Part shown: positions 1 to 7,355 of the stretch, piece after piece
How the letters are laid out: each line of letters opens with the position of its first letter
Position numbering within the stretch: the first letter of the stretch is position 1
Origin: DATLXU01 sp035575515
GTDB lineage: Bacteria; Acidobacteriota; Blastocatellia; UBA7656
Assembly (NCBI GenBank): GCA_035575515.1
Contig: DATLXU010000048.1
Span: 1-25,026, forward strand
Length of the DNA: 25,026 nt
Direction of reading: 5' to 3'
Notes under the pieces: model-generated
Seen by the model: the letters and a program-made list of their open reading frames with translations, nothing else
Database searches by the model: none
Told to the model about the DNA's origin: nothing
Made by a program: the position numbers and the translations under genes

Positions 1-622
1 TGGGGACCAAGACAAAACTCTGGTCCTCGCTGCGCCATCTCTTCAATGTTCTGGTTTTTACATCCATGGAAGCCTTGTACAGGCACATGGCCGCTCTCTA
101 TCGTTTGCAAATAGAGTGATTCCCGTATTGAGAATTGCTGACAACACGCTACGGTTGGGCAGAAACACTCAAAGACGCACTTGTTGCAGTTCCAACCGCT
201 TTGCCTGATGCAGATTTTTCTGTTTGAATACTTATGCAGCAAGCACAAGGTAAATTCCTTAACGCTCTGACTCGCGTTGTTAATCAGTTTAAGATCGGAG
301 AAGGTGACGTAGCCAGGCGAGTCTGCTTTGATGCCCGTGAGTCATTGATATTCCGCGCCCGTTACTTCCTTCACATTAGCAGAAAGGATAGAGGGGGGCG
401 CTCCTTCTGAATTGTCTGCGATGAGTGGTGAATCCAGCGAGTTAGCGACATCCTCAAGGGCGGCGTTCCTCTGTTGGCTCGACTCACCTACCGAACGTTG
501 TCCTTCAACGGTTCTTTTACCGATACCGAGAATACCGAAAGGATCAGCAAAACGGCTGCGCATATGGCAATTGCCATAAAATGCTTTAAGGAAACTCTCA
601 AGAGTTGATTGGCTTTAGGCAT
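1..622 (-). pseudogene. Decayed gene for a small exported protein; unknown function
   Basis: Reading leftwards from an ATG at 622, a short frame encodes a charged N-terminus and a hydrophobic signal-like segment (core AICAAVLLILSVFSV), then stops at 488-490. A second frame covering 563-345 continues with protein-like sequence ending NVKEVTGAEYQ and is broken by TGA at 342-344. The same frame resumes directly after that stop with LTGIKADSPGYVTFSDLKL and ends near 235. A third frame, open to the window edge, is Cys-rich (for example CNKCVFECFC). At least one frameshift and one nonsense mutation therefore separate pieces that look like one secreted protein. I do not recognise the family. The Cys-rich tail may belong to a neighbouring gene or be chance. 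The stretch 623-828 holds a candidate promoter and no gene that I can support. Confidence 0.45.
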
Positions 623-772
623 TTTGACCCATCCTTGAAACCAGATTTGGGTTCTGGCATCTGAATGTTAAGAAGCAATCTCAAGCGCCCGTAGGACTCC
701 GACTAGCGAGAACCGAATTTTACCCCCCATTTTTTTGTCAAGAGGTATTTTTTACAATTTTCAGTAGGCCAT

Positions 773-801
773 ATTATAGGTTGCCTTGCGCCAATTTCCA
801 A
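773..801 (-). promoter_or_regulatory. Candidate sigma70-type promoter reading toward the decayed gene
   Basis: On the minus strand a TTGGAA -35-like hexamer (801-796) is followed after exactly 17 nt by a perfect TATAAT -10 (778-773). It points at the decayed gene starting at 622 and would leave a leader of about 145 nt. It could also be chance in AT-rich DNA. Confidence 0.4.
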
Positions 802-828
802 AAAGAGGCGGAACAAATGAAAATAAGA

Positions 829-1212
829 TCAATCATCCGTATGCGGGCGGCGCTCTCGCATCTTCCGCATCATCTGTTCTAGCTGCTGCCACTGCTCAGG
901 CGTGAGCACCTGCTGCATTCGCTCGCGCGATTGCCTGCGAATCTCCATAAATTCCGGCTTCGATTTTTCGCGCAGCGCAGCGAGGCGCGAGCGCGTGTCC
1001 CGTATGATCTCTTCCATCTGCGCGCGCTGCTCGTCGCTGAGGTTCAATCGGTCAAGCATCTTCTCGAACCTTGCCTGTCGTGGCGGATGATTGCTGCCCG
1101 AACCATACGAACGATATAGATTCAAGCTCAACGCGCCTGCGGCAAAACCCAAGACAAAAATCACAACCGCCGCGACGCGCACCTGCCATTTGTTTTTGCT
1201 AGTAGCTTCCAT
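829..1212 (-). CDS. Membrane-anchored LTxxQ-motif (Spy/CpxP/ZraP/CnrX-like) protein
   Basis: This is a 127-residue protein with one N-terminal membrane segment (about residues 12-31) and a charged helical domain outside the membrane. That domain carries two LTxxQ-type motifs, LNLSDEQ (56-62) and LTPEQ (103-107), the signature of the Spy/CpxP and metal-sensing ZraP/CnrX folds. I chose the ATG at 1212 because GGAGG lies 7 nt upstream; an earlier ATG at 1218 overlaps that ribosome site. The start overlaps the end of the anti-sigma gene by 14 nt, so the two are probably translationally coupled. By analogy with CnrX it may sense envelope or metal stress for the neighbouring anti-sigma factor. That role is inferred. 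No His-rich tract is present, so metal binding is not shown. Confidence 0.75.
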   Translation of the reverse strand: MEATSKNKWQVRVAAVVIFVLGFAAGALSLNLYRSYGSGSNHPPRQARFEKMLDRLNLSDEQRAQMEEIIRDTRSRLAALREKSKPEFMEIRRQSRERMQQVLTPEQWQQLEQMMRKMRERRPHTDD

Positions 1213-1705
1213 CAGCATCCTCCGATGCGAAGATAGTTTCGAGGACCTGGCTGACTGTCAGGTTGTCGCCCGCTACCTGACTATCGTCGTCAAACAACAC
1301 ACGCTCCGCCGTGAGAGAGTTCAAACTCGACGGCGAATCAACTGCCTCGATTTCCGGTTGAGGGCTTGAGCCGAAGAGTGCCAACGCGGAAAGAATCACG
1401 ACTATCACAATCATCAGCGAGACTATTGCGCCAGCAGCTTTCCACAATCGCGCAAGCGCAGGCATTTCGGCTTCGCGCTGTCGCTCTCTGAGCGCAGCCA
1501 TCACGCGAGTTTTGAAAAACGGCGAAGGCTCGATGGTCTCGGCCACGCGCGCTTTCAATAGATCACCTGCTATGAGCGAAGCCTCATAAGCCTTTCGACA
1601 TTGAGAGCAATCAGCAGCGTGAGACTCGATCATTGAAACGTCATCGAGGCTCAATGCGCCGAACCGATTCTCTTCAAGCAAAGCTGTGATGTGATCGTTT
1701 CTCAT
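1199..1705 (-). CDS. Zinc-finger anti-sigma factor, membrane-spanning
   Basis: This 168-residue protein has a cytoplasmic N-terminus with the His-x3-Cys-x2-Cys signature of zinc-binding anti-sigma domains (H29, C33, C36). A single membrane segment follows at about 90-111, then an acidic, polar extracytoplasmic tail. Proteins of this family hold the cognate ECF sigma factor inactive until a signal arrives. It lies 15 nt downstream of the ECF sigma gene in the same orientation and overlaps the following LTxxQ gene, the usual sigma/anti-sigma arrangement. The ATG at 1705 is preferred over in-frame GTGs just upstream because AAGGAG sits 5 nt before it. The C-terminal tail shows no recognised sensor domain. 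Confidence 0.85.
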   Translation of the reverse strand: MRNDHITALLEENRFGALSLDDVSMIESHAADCSQCRKAYEASLIAGDLLKARVAETIEPSPFFKTRVMAALRERQREAEMPALARLWKAAGAIVSLMIVIVVILSALALFGSSPQPEIEAVDSPSSLNSLTAERVLFDDDSQVAGDNLTVSQVLETIFASEDADGSY

Positions 1706-1720
1706 CACCACTCCTTATCT

Positions 1721-2374
1721 TCACGTTTTTGTTTTCCGCCTTTCACCTTGCGATCTACTTTTCAATAATTCTTCCACAGCCTTGCGCATCCGGCGGCGCG
1801 CGCGAAACGCCTGCACTTTAACCTTCGACTCGCTCCATCCGGTCATTGCAGCGATCTCTTTGACTGACAACTCTTCGCCATCGAGCAGCGTAAGCACAAG
1901 CCGATCATCAGGCGATAACGTGCCGAGTACTTTTTCCGCCAAGTCCGCAGCCACGGCGCTTTCGACGCTTGCCTGATGGCGCGCGGCTGAAATATCAGAC
2001 AAATGATTATCCAGCCAGTCGACCTGCTCATCGGTCAAATCAGCGACGGGAGATTCAGGCCGTCGCTTCGCGCTGCGCAGCTCGTTCAAACAGCGGTTAG
2101 TTGCGATGCGAGAAAGCCATCCTTCAAAAGAACCTCTACCCTCGAAGCTGCGAAGCTCTCTGAATGCTTTTAAGAAAACTTCCTGTGCGATCTCTTCTAC
2201 TATGCTGCGGTTGCGAAAGAAGCGGCTGGCAATTTGAAAGACTCGCGGGCTGTAACGACGCACGATCTCCTCGAAGGCCGCTTCGTCTCCTTCTCGCGCG
2301 CGGCTCACCAGTTCCAGTTCCGAAGCGTGGGTGATCTCTGTTGCCAGTCTCGCTCCCGTTGAAAATGCAGCCAC
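1721..2374 (-). CDS. ECF (RpoE-like) RNA polymerase sigma factor
   Basis: The 217-residue product has sigma-70 region 2 at about 34-101 (DEAAFEEIVRRYSPRVFQIA through the W-L-x2-I-A-x-N-R-x-L motif). Region 4 lies at about 143-198, with the helix-turn-helix LSVKEIAAMTGWSESKVKV. The linker is short and region 3 is absent, as in ECF sigma factors. It should direct RNA polymerase to envelope or metal stress promoters and be held by the anti-sigma protein encoded next. The start is uncertain. The listed start is a GTG that falls inside an inverted repeat and has no Shine-Dalgarno sequence; an internal GTG at 2308, just before the SRAREGDE segment, is an alternative. The gene follows a Spy-like gene across a 97-nt spacer filled by that repeat. 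Confidence 0.88.
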   Translation of the reverse strand: MAAFSTGARLATEITHASELELVSRAREGDEAAFEEIVRRYSPRVFQIASRFFRNRSIVEEIAQEVFLKAFRELRSFEGRGSFEGWLSRIATNRCLNELRSAKRRPESPVADLTDEQVDWLDNHLSDISAARHQASVESAVAADLAEKVLGTLSPDDRLVLTLLDGEELSVKEIAAMTGWSESKVKVQAFRARRRMRKAVEELLKSRSQGERRKTKT

Positions 2375-2460
2375 AGATGAACACAGATGTATTGAGAGAA
2401 ATCAGATTCAAATTCCTAAGCTTCTCTCTTCATAGGTATTCATCCGTGTTCATCTGTGAT
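2371..2460. repeat. Intergenic inverted repeat built of a 12-nt tandem unit
   Basis: The left arm (2372-2392) contains CACAGATGAACACAGATG. The right arm (2438-2459) is its near-perfect reverse complement, with one G/T-compatible change and one mismatch. Inner segments with AGAGAA and TTCTCT extend the pairing. The structure fills the spacer between the Spy-like gene and the sigma gene and covers the assigned GTG start of the sigma gene. Confidence 0.85.
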
Positions 2461-2471
2461 TGCTTTATGCT

Positions 2472-2981
2472 TTAGCTGCGACGCTCGCGGCGTTCTTTCA
2501 TTCGTTCTTTGAACTGCTCGCGCATGGAATCGAGCTTGGCCTTCTGCTCAGGCGTGAGCACAGCCAGCGTCTCCTGACGAATCTTGAAATGCTCAGCCAT
2601 CAGCTTCGCCTTCAGCGGCGCAACTTCAGTGAGCTTCTGAGCCGCTAATGATTCGTTGAACGTGCCGCTTTCGGTCACCTGCCGAAGCTCTTGATGCTTC
2701 GCGCGAATCTGATCTCTCAAAGCCTTGAGCGATTCGCGGTGGCTTTCGTGAATCTGCTTGATCTGAGCCTTCTGAGCGTCGGTCAAATCAAGGTTTCTGA
2801 AACCGAATCCAAATATTTCGCCGCGATGGTGGCGATGCCCGCCCATCATTCCGGCGTGATGCTCATGCCTGGCCGTTTTGTCCGTCGCGGTCGGCTGCTG
2901 CGCCAACGCAAAAGGCGCAGCCAGTGCAGCCGTCACAACGAATGCTGCCACAAGCGCATGGGATTTGAAAAACTTCTTCAT
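2472..2981 (-). CDS. Periplasmic Spy/CpxP-family LTxxQ protein with His-rich segment
   Basis: A 169-residue exported protein. The signal peptide covers about 1-27 (hydrophobic core VAAFVVTAALAAPFA, cleavage near ALA-QQ). A His/Met-rich stretch follows (39-53, HEHHAGMMGGHRHH), then a charged helical domain with two LTxxQ motifs, LTDAQ (66-70) and LTPEQ (142-146), and an Arg/Glu-rich tail. Spy/CpxP/ZraP proteins act as periplasmic chaperones or metal sensors; the His/Met segment suggests binding of copper, zinc or nickel, which is inferred. The ATG at 2981 has GAAGGAAGG 9 nt upstream. It is the first gene of the cluster that continues into the ECF sigma and anti-sigma genes, and a candidate ECF promoter lies about 100 nt upstream. 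Confidence 0.82.
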   Translation of the reverse strand: MKKFFKSHALVAAFVVTAALAAPFALAQQPTATDKTARHEHHAGMMGGHRHHRGEIFGFGFRNLDLTDAQKAQIKQIHESHRESLKALRDQIRAKHQELRQVTESGTFNESLAAQKLTEVAPLKAKLMAEHFKIRQETLAVLTPEQKAKLDSMREQFKERMKERRERRS

Positions 2982-3077
2982 TAAGCGTTACCTTCCTTCA
3001 ATGAATTATTATCTATTCCGACTCTGGTAGACCAGCCGGAGCCTTTGCGGAAGACTCACAATCTGCCTTCCGCCAGG

Positions 3078-3107
3078 TAAGACACCGCGCCGCTAAAACG
3101 GGTTACA
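3078..3107 (-). promoter_or_regulatory. Candidate ECF-type promoter for the stress cluster
   Basis: On the minus strand TGTAACC (3107-3101) is followed after 16 nt by TGTCTTA (3084-3078). An AAC-containing -35 and a GTC-containing -10 are typical of ECF promoters, and the position suits autoregulation of the Spy-sigma-anti-sigma cluster. The surrounding spacer 2982-3269 holds no gene that I can see. The assignment rests on motif resemblance only. Confidence 0.4.
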
Positions 3108-3269
3108 CCGGTATTGAACCTTTGTTTTCAGACAAAAAACCACCTGCGCACCCTTCTAATCAGTTTGCCGCTAACGTTTTTTGTGATAGATTTTATCCAC
3201 CGCAACAAACCGCACGTTATGTTTCGAGCGAAAGTTGTTCAGCGATCATTCTAACTTACAGGAGACGAA

Positions 3270-3644
3270 ATGGCTGAGATGCTGGAAACGGTGGAAGAGG
3301 CAATCGGGTTGGTGAAGATGGAGCCGATGTCTCACGGTCGCCCTGACCTGAGAAAAAAGAAGCCGAAGATTATCGCAGTCATAATGGACAACTGCACGGG
3401 CTGCGCAGGGTCACCGGCCTGCGTTGAGTACTGTCCCGTTGAAGCCTGCATGTTCTGGGTTCCCGACGTTGATTATTACCCGAATGGCCGCATCGAAGTT
3501 GACCCGAACCTCTGCATCGGATGCAAGCTCTGCACGAGCAAGGGGCCGGACGGCACGTTTCTCGAAGGTTGCCCCTGGGATGCGATTGAGATGATGGACA
3601 CCGCCGAATGGGAACGCCGCACGGGCGTCACGTTGAATCCTTAG
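3270..3644 (+). CDS. Small ferredoxin with two [4Fe-4S] motifs
   Basis: The 124-residue soluble protein has two cysteine motifs. The first is C42-x2-C45-x5-C51-x3-C55-Pro, with one further Cys at 60. The second is C82-x2-C85-x2-C88-x12-C101-Pro. Each closing Cys-Pro is typical of 8Fe ferredoxins, but the x5 and x12 spacings are longer than the classic x2 and x3, so both clusters sit in expanded loops. The first 35 residues are an extra charged segment. It should carry electrons in the cytoplasm; its partner is not evident. It is the only plus-strand gene in the left 20 kb, transcribed divergently from the Spy-like gene and convergent with the gene ending at 3665. A GGAG ribosome site lies 6 nt before the ATG. 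Confidence 0.82.
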   Translation: MAEMLETVEEAIGLVKMEPMSHGRPDLRKKKPKIIAVIMDNCTGCAGSPACVEYCPVEACMFWVPDVDYYPNGRIEVDPNLCIGCKLCTSKGPDGTFLEGCPWDAIEMMDTAEWERRTGVTLNP

Positions 3645-3664
3645 GCGGCGCTCAGGTTAATCGG

Positions 3665-4618
3665 CTACGAACAGCGCACCGAGCCGCTACGGATCGCTTC
3701 AAGCGTAATCGCGGCTTGCTTTTGAACGTCGTCGCGCAGGCCGGGCATAGGGCGAGTGTACGGCTGAATGTAAGAAATATCCTCTTCACGCCCGATGCAA
3801 TAAAGCGCCCTTAGCGCTTCTCTCGCCTGATCGTTTGAAGGCAGAAGCATCATAACGGGGCTGCCCATTTGAACGCTTGCGCCGTCGCTCACCATCAGCG
3901 AGCCGATGCGACCATCTTCGGGCGCGCGAATCTCCACAACCTGGCCGGCGCTTTGTTTAATCCGAGCGAGCGGCGCGCCCGCGCCAGCCGGGATTCCCTC
4001 CTCTTTCAAGATCAGCTCAATCGTTCCATAGGCTGTGGCGGTTATAGTTTTAGGCTTGAGCATTTCGATAATTTCAGGATGGGCGCGGTCATCTTTGAAT
4101 CGCACAAGCCCAAGCGCGGCGTTGTGCCGCACGTTCGGATGCCGGTCTTCGAGCAGTGAAAGCAGCGCCGCGTGAAATTCTTCCTGAGTGTTATCCTGAC
4201 CCATGACCCACGCCGCCATCGCTCGCACTTCGGGCAGCGGATGATTAGCAAGCGAAGCGACATCTGCATACCACTTCTTCACCGATTGATCGCCTTTGAG
4301 GATACGCTCGTTTATTTGCGAAAGCGCGTGCTGAATGTGTCGGGGCTTTTCGTTGTCGTGCAGGTACTCCTGCATCTGAGAGTCGGAAAGCTCGCGGCCA
4401 AACCACGAGCCGCGCCACGACAGATATGCCGCGATGACAAATATCGCCGCTATCACAAGCATCGCCCAAGGATATTTCCTGCGTTTGGATGCAGGCTGCG
4501 ACGGCAATGGCTCTTCTTGAATTTCGCGTTCTTCGATCAACGTTTTATTTGTCTCCTGCTCGGATTGCGATGCCGACTGAGGGGATTCTAAGGACAGACG
4601 GAGCCAGCGGTCAAGCAA
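3665..4618 (-). CDS. HEAT-repeat membrane protein with inserted lipoyl-like (barrel-sandwich) domain
   Basis: Counted from a TTG at 4618 the protein has 317 residues. It has an acidic N-terminus and a membrane segment at about 52-68. Alpha-helical HEAT-like repeats cover 115-190 (for example NHPLPEVRAMAAWVMGQ and DRHPNVRHNAALGLVRF). A beta-rich segment at about 225-260 (RAPEDGRIGSLMVSDGASVQ) reads like the barrel-sandwich domain of HlyD-type adaptors, and a further HEAT-like helix pair covers 262-310. No biotin or lipoyl-lysine motif is present, so the insert is probably structural. The start is uncertain: the frame stays open to an ATG at 4741, but that would overlap the upstream gene by 119 nt. 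It may be a scaffold for the respiratory cluster encoded beyond; this is speculative. Confidence 0.6.
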   Translation of the reverse strand: MLDRWLRLSLESPQSASQSEQETNKTLIEEREIQEEPLPSQPASKRRKYPWAMLVIAAIFVIAAYLSWRGSWFGRELSDSQMQEYLHDNEKPRHIQHALSQINERILKGDQSVKKWYADVASLANHPLPEVRAMAAWVMGQDNTQEEFHAALLSLLEDRHPNVRHNAALGLVRFKDDRAHPEIIEMLKPKTITATAYGTIELILKEEGIPAGAGAPLARIKQSAGQVVEIRAPEDGRIGSLMVSDGASVQMGSPVMMLLPSNDQAREALRALYCIGREEDISYIQPYTRPMPGLRDDVQKQAAITLEAIRSGSVRCS

Positions 4619-4622
4619 ACCT

Positions 4623-5237
4623 TCATGCGGCAAAAACGCGATTGGTGCGGCTGTTGCGCAGGGTGCAGACGCGATTAGCGAAAGCTGCCAGGAATAATTG
4701 CTCGTCGCCGAGCAATGCTTTGCGAAAGGCCGAGTTCGCAATGAATGCAGCGGCGCGCACTGCTGCGAAAGTCAGTCCTGCGTAAGCCACAAGCGTCGCG
4801 GCTGTTGTCATCTCATTCAGCAGCAGGTTGATGAACACAGGCACAGTCAACGCTCCGCCTGCGGTCGCCCATTTGTGATAAGGCCACGCCGGGTGCGCGA
4901 CGTAAAAAACTGTTGCCTGAATCGGCGCGGCGGCAAGCAGCCAGTAATCCTTAACGACAAACGCCGCAATAATTGAAGCTGCGCCCGCAATGACGAGCAG
5001 CAATGAAAGAGCGGCAATAACCGTTTTCTTAACAGGGCTATTGAAGCGCGCCGACCACTCTGCCGCAGCGAATGGATCAACGCCTAGCTGGAAGCTGCGC
5101 GCAGCAACCGCCGCCTGCAACTCATCGAACGATGAGAAGGGAAAGCCATAGATTTCGCCGACGCTTCTCCACGCAACAGGCTCTTGCGATTCATCAAGCC
5201 GCGCGTTTGCTGATGTCCGGTTATTGTTTCGTCTCAT
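4623..5237 (-). CDS. Multi-pass membrane protein of unknown function
   Basis: The 204-residue product has a polar N-terminal region of about 68 residues, including a soluble-looking motif SVGEIYGFPFSSFDELQAAV. Four hydrophobic segments follow at about 72-96, 97-115, 124-142 and 146-168, then a short basic tail. I do not recognise the family. It is followed immediately by the HEAT/lipoyl-like gene, and the two are probably co-transcribed. No clear Shine-Dalgarno sequence precedes the ATG at 5237. Confidence 0.6.
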   Translation of the reverse strand: MRRNNNRTSANARLDESQEPVAWRSVGEIYGFPFSSFDELQAAVAARSFQLGVDPFAAAEWSARFNSPVKKTVIAALSLLLVIAGAASIIAAFVVKDYWLLAAAPIQATVFYVAHPAWPYHKWATAGGALTVPVFINLLLNEMTTAATLVAYAGLTFAAVRAAAFIANSAFRKALLGDEQLFLAAFANRVCTLRNSRTNRVFAA

Positions 5238-5281
5238 AAATAGAGGGAAATACGAGTTGGCTCATAAAGCGCGATGGCAAG

Positions 5282-5872
5282 TCACTGCTGCGGAACTCTT
5301 TTCCAGCTTATTGTGCAGTGATGCTGCTGTTCTATTTCTTCTATCCTAAACAGCACGTAGAAGTCTGCTTGAGAATCTTTTACGTGTAACAAATAGATAT
5401 GGCCGGCTTTCGCCTTCGCAAAGTGTGTAGTTGATCTTGCCCACGCCTTGTGTGTATCGGCAGATGAATCCAATGTGATATGGCGCTGTTCTCCTTCCTT
5501 CAACTCTGGAAGCGGCTCAAGCGTCTGTATCTCGAAATTGTCGGACCAATTGTACTCCCCAAGCTCTTTCATCACACTGCGTTTGTCCCTGCTCGTTGTA
5601 CCAACCATGAGCCAATCTTCACCGCCTATATTTGCAAAGCCATATCCCAAATCCCAATCAGTCGAATTAGGCGACTTGTTCCTTCCGAACTTGAAACTAA
5701 AGCAGGCTCTTGTCTCATCATACTTATCAGAGGCTTTATCACTAGGCGGGTATAGCGTGATAGTCTGTGGAGTTATTGCATTGAGGTCCTGTTGAAAGGT
5801 TACGTTTCTACCGTTCGCGCTAAAACCGAAGAGCGCGAGCGCCGATATAATAGCTATCAATCTGGTTTTCAT
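5282..5872 (-). CDS. Exported protein of unknown function
   Basis: This 196-residue protein begins with a signal peptide (about 1-20, core LIAIISALALFGFSA) and has no lipobox. The mature part is rich in beta-prone and aromatic segments (TDWDLGYGFANIGGEDWLMVG, then HIYLLHVKDSQADFYVLFRI). This suggests one compact beta-sandwich domain outside the cytoplasm. Only two cysteines are seen (one near residue 56, one near the C-terminus), which could form a disulfide. The ATG at 5872 has AGGAGG 6 nt upstream. I do not recognise the family. It stands alone, with gaps of about 45 and 97 nt to its neighbours. Confidence 0.65.
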   Translation of the reverse strand: MKTRLIAIISALALFGFSANGRNVTFQQDLNAITPQTITLYPPSDKASDKYDETRACFSFKFGRNKSPNSTDWDLGYGFANIGGEDWLMVGTTSRDKRSVMKELGEYNWSDNFEIQTLEPLPELKEGEQRHITLDSSADTHKAWARSTTHFAKAKAGHIYLLHVKDSQADFYVLFRIEEIEQQHHCTISWKRVPQQ

Positions 5873-5969
5873 TCTTAGCCTCCTGAGGAGCGAGTTTGAG
5901 CAGTCATATAAAAACTACATTAATTCTACTGAGTCAGTCTAGTTTGCGCTCAAATATCTTAGCCGCGCA

Positions 5970-6398
5970 TTACACATTCCCTGGGAACCAGTGATAGAGC
6001 ATGAAATAAACGATCACGCCGGTCACCGAAACGTAGAGCCACATCGGGAAAGTCCAGCGAGCTATTCTTTGATGGCGCGGGAACTGGCCTCGAAGCGCGC
6101 GTCTTAAAGTCACAATCACGAACGGCACTATCACCGCCGCGAGAAACGTGTGCGTTCCGAGAATAGCAAAATAGATGGGCCGCACCCAGCCCTCGCCTTG
6201 AAAGCGCGTCGTGCCATGCTGAGAGTGATAAATTATGTAGGAGATGAAAAACAGAATCGAAGTTGCGATGGCGGAAATCATGCACGCGCGATGCGCTTGG
6301 ATATTCTTGCGACGAATGAAGAAGAATCCAGCGATTAACAGGACTGCGCTCGTTGCGTTCAACATCGCGTTAAGCGTCGGAAGAAAACTGATGGGCAT
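5970..6398 (-). CDS. DUF420 membrane protein, likely cytochrome oxidase assembly factor (CtaM/YozB-like)
   Basis: The 142-residue protein has four hydrophobic segments. Conserved-looking histidines stand near membrane borders (H36 in QAHRACM, H58/H61 in YHSQHG, H83 in GTHTF, H109 in PRHQRIARWTFPMW and H136). The pattern of TRFQGxG, PIYFAILGTHTFLA and HRxIARWTFPMWLYVSVTGV is that of DUF420 proteins such as YozB/CtaM, which are needed for maturation of aa3-type oxidases in Gram-positive bacteria. It is the last recognisable gene of the oxidase cluster, which fits that role. No good ribosome site precedes the ATG. Confidence 0.85.
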   Translation of the reverse strand: MPISFLPTLNAMLNATSAVLLIAGFFFIRRKNIQAHRACMISAIATSILFFISYIIYHSQHGTTRFQGEGWVRPIYFAILGTHTFLAAVIVPFVIVTLRRALRGQFPRHQRIARWTFPMWLYVSVTGVIVYFMLYHWFPGNV

Positions 6399-6465
6399 AT
6401 TGAGGGTATAACACTTCTTCGCGGCTCGGTCAAAATCGGGACACTTTCATGCTCGCCGCTGCCAA

Positions 6466-6729
6466 TTACTGCAACACATTCGTTGAATGCTTTCGCCCCT
6501 GAACGTTGCGAAAGCGGTAAATCACAACGAAGAATCCTGCGAATATAGCGACGGGAGGGATGAGCAGAATAATAATAGCAAGGTCCAACCCGCTCGAAGC
6601 CGACTGCGCCGCAGTAGAATTTTCAATCGCGGCTTTGCACATCGGGCACTGCGCAAACGCAGGCGCGGCAGCGGCAATAATCACCGCCGCCACAACTATC
6701 AAAAACAATGCTATGCGCCGCGCGTTCAT
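6466..6729 (-). CDS. Small membrane protein with CPMC motif
   Basis: The 87-residue product has a signal peptide (about 1-27, ending APAFAQ) directly followed by C28-P-M-C31 at the mature N-terminus, then a Ser/Ala-rich linker. One membrane segment lies at 49-72, with a basic cytoplasmic tail. AGAGG sits 6 nt before the ATG. The CxxC pair would be displayed outside the membrane next to the oxidase and could bind copper or take part in thiol chemistry during CuA or CuB assembly; that role is inferred from position and motif alone. It lies 22 nt downstream of the subunit IV-like gene. I do not recognise a named family. Confidence 0.7.
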   Translation of the reverse strand: MNARRIALFLIVVAAVIIAAAAPAFAQCPMCKAAIENSTAAQSASSGLDLAIIILLIPPVAIFAGFFVVIYRFRNVQGRKHSTNVLQ

Positions 6730-6751
6730 TTCAAACCTCTAAATGACCTCA

Positions 6752-7318
6752 TTACTCTTCAGGTTGAACCTTTTCGACTGACTGTGGCGGCTTCATCTTG
6801 TTGAGTCGGCTGCTGTCGGGGAAGAATATCGCGAACAAGCACAATAGCACAACAAGCGTCGGAACAACCGTCAGCACGAAGCTCAATCGCTCAAACTTCA
6901 AGTGCATGAAGTAAGCCATAATCAGCGCCGCTTTCATTATTGAAAGCAGCATCAGGATGATTATCATCAGATGAGGGTTGAGGTGAATGTAAGCGAGAAA
7001 GACTTCGATGCCCGTAAGTCCGAGCAGCCCGCCCCATACAAGCCCGCTCTCTTTGCGCTCGGCTCGTTCGTGTTGAGTCAGTTCTTCGGATTGTTCCGCT
7101 TCGTCCTCCACTTTTAGATTCTTGCCGTAATACATCAGCGGGCTTATCGCAAAAAGCAGCGCGAGCAGCAGGCAGACCAGCACTAAAAACAGATCGTCGG
7201 TTCCGCCTCGAAACTGATAATTCACCACGGTCCACGCAGCCACCAGCAGCGAAAGCCCGGCAAGCGCGAGCAGTATGCGATTCAGCCACTTCGTTTCGTT
7301 CTCTTTCATCTCAAGCAT
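6752..7318 (-). CDS. Cytochrome c oxidase subunit IV-like protein, extended
   Basis: The 188-residue protein has five hydrophobic segments. The last three contain the prokaryotic subunit IV signature (LTGIEVFLAYIHLNPHLMII and SIMKAALIMAYFMHLKFE). Subunit IV proteins are usually near 100 residues with three membrane helices, so this one carries two extra helices and a charged loop at its N-terminus. It should stabilise subunits I and III in the membrane. I chose the ATG at 7318, which has AGGGA upstream, over a TTG at 7336. It lies downstream of coxIII in the oxidase operon. Confidence 0.85.
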   Translation of the reverse strand: MLEMKENETKWLNRILLALAGLSLLVAAWTVVNYQFRGGTDDLFLVLVCLLLALLFAISPLMYYGKNLKVEDEAEQSEELTQHERAERKESGLVWGGLLGLTGIEVFLAYIHLNPHLMIIILMLLSIMKAALIMAYFMHLKFERLSFVLTVVPTLVVLLCLFAIFFPDSSRLNKMKPPQSVEKVQPEE

Positions 7319-7355
7319 TGCAGTTCCCTCGCTCAATTAAACTCGGCTCATCAAC

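Noticed and set aside
717..741. TTGACA and TAAAAT hexamers on the minus strand near 717-741
   Set aside because: The spacing is only 13 nt, too short for a sigma70 promoter; the TTGGAA-17-TATAAT pair at 773-801 is better.
2136..2411. Minus-strand frame starting at an ATG at 2411 overlapping the sigma gene
   Set aside because: It is the shifted reading of conserved sigma region 2 and has no independent support.
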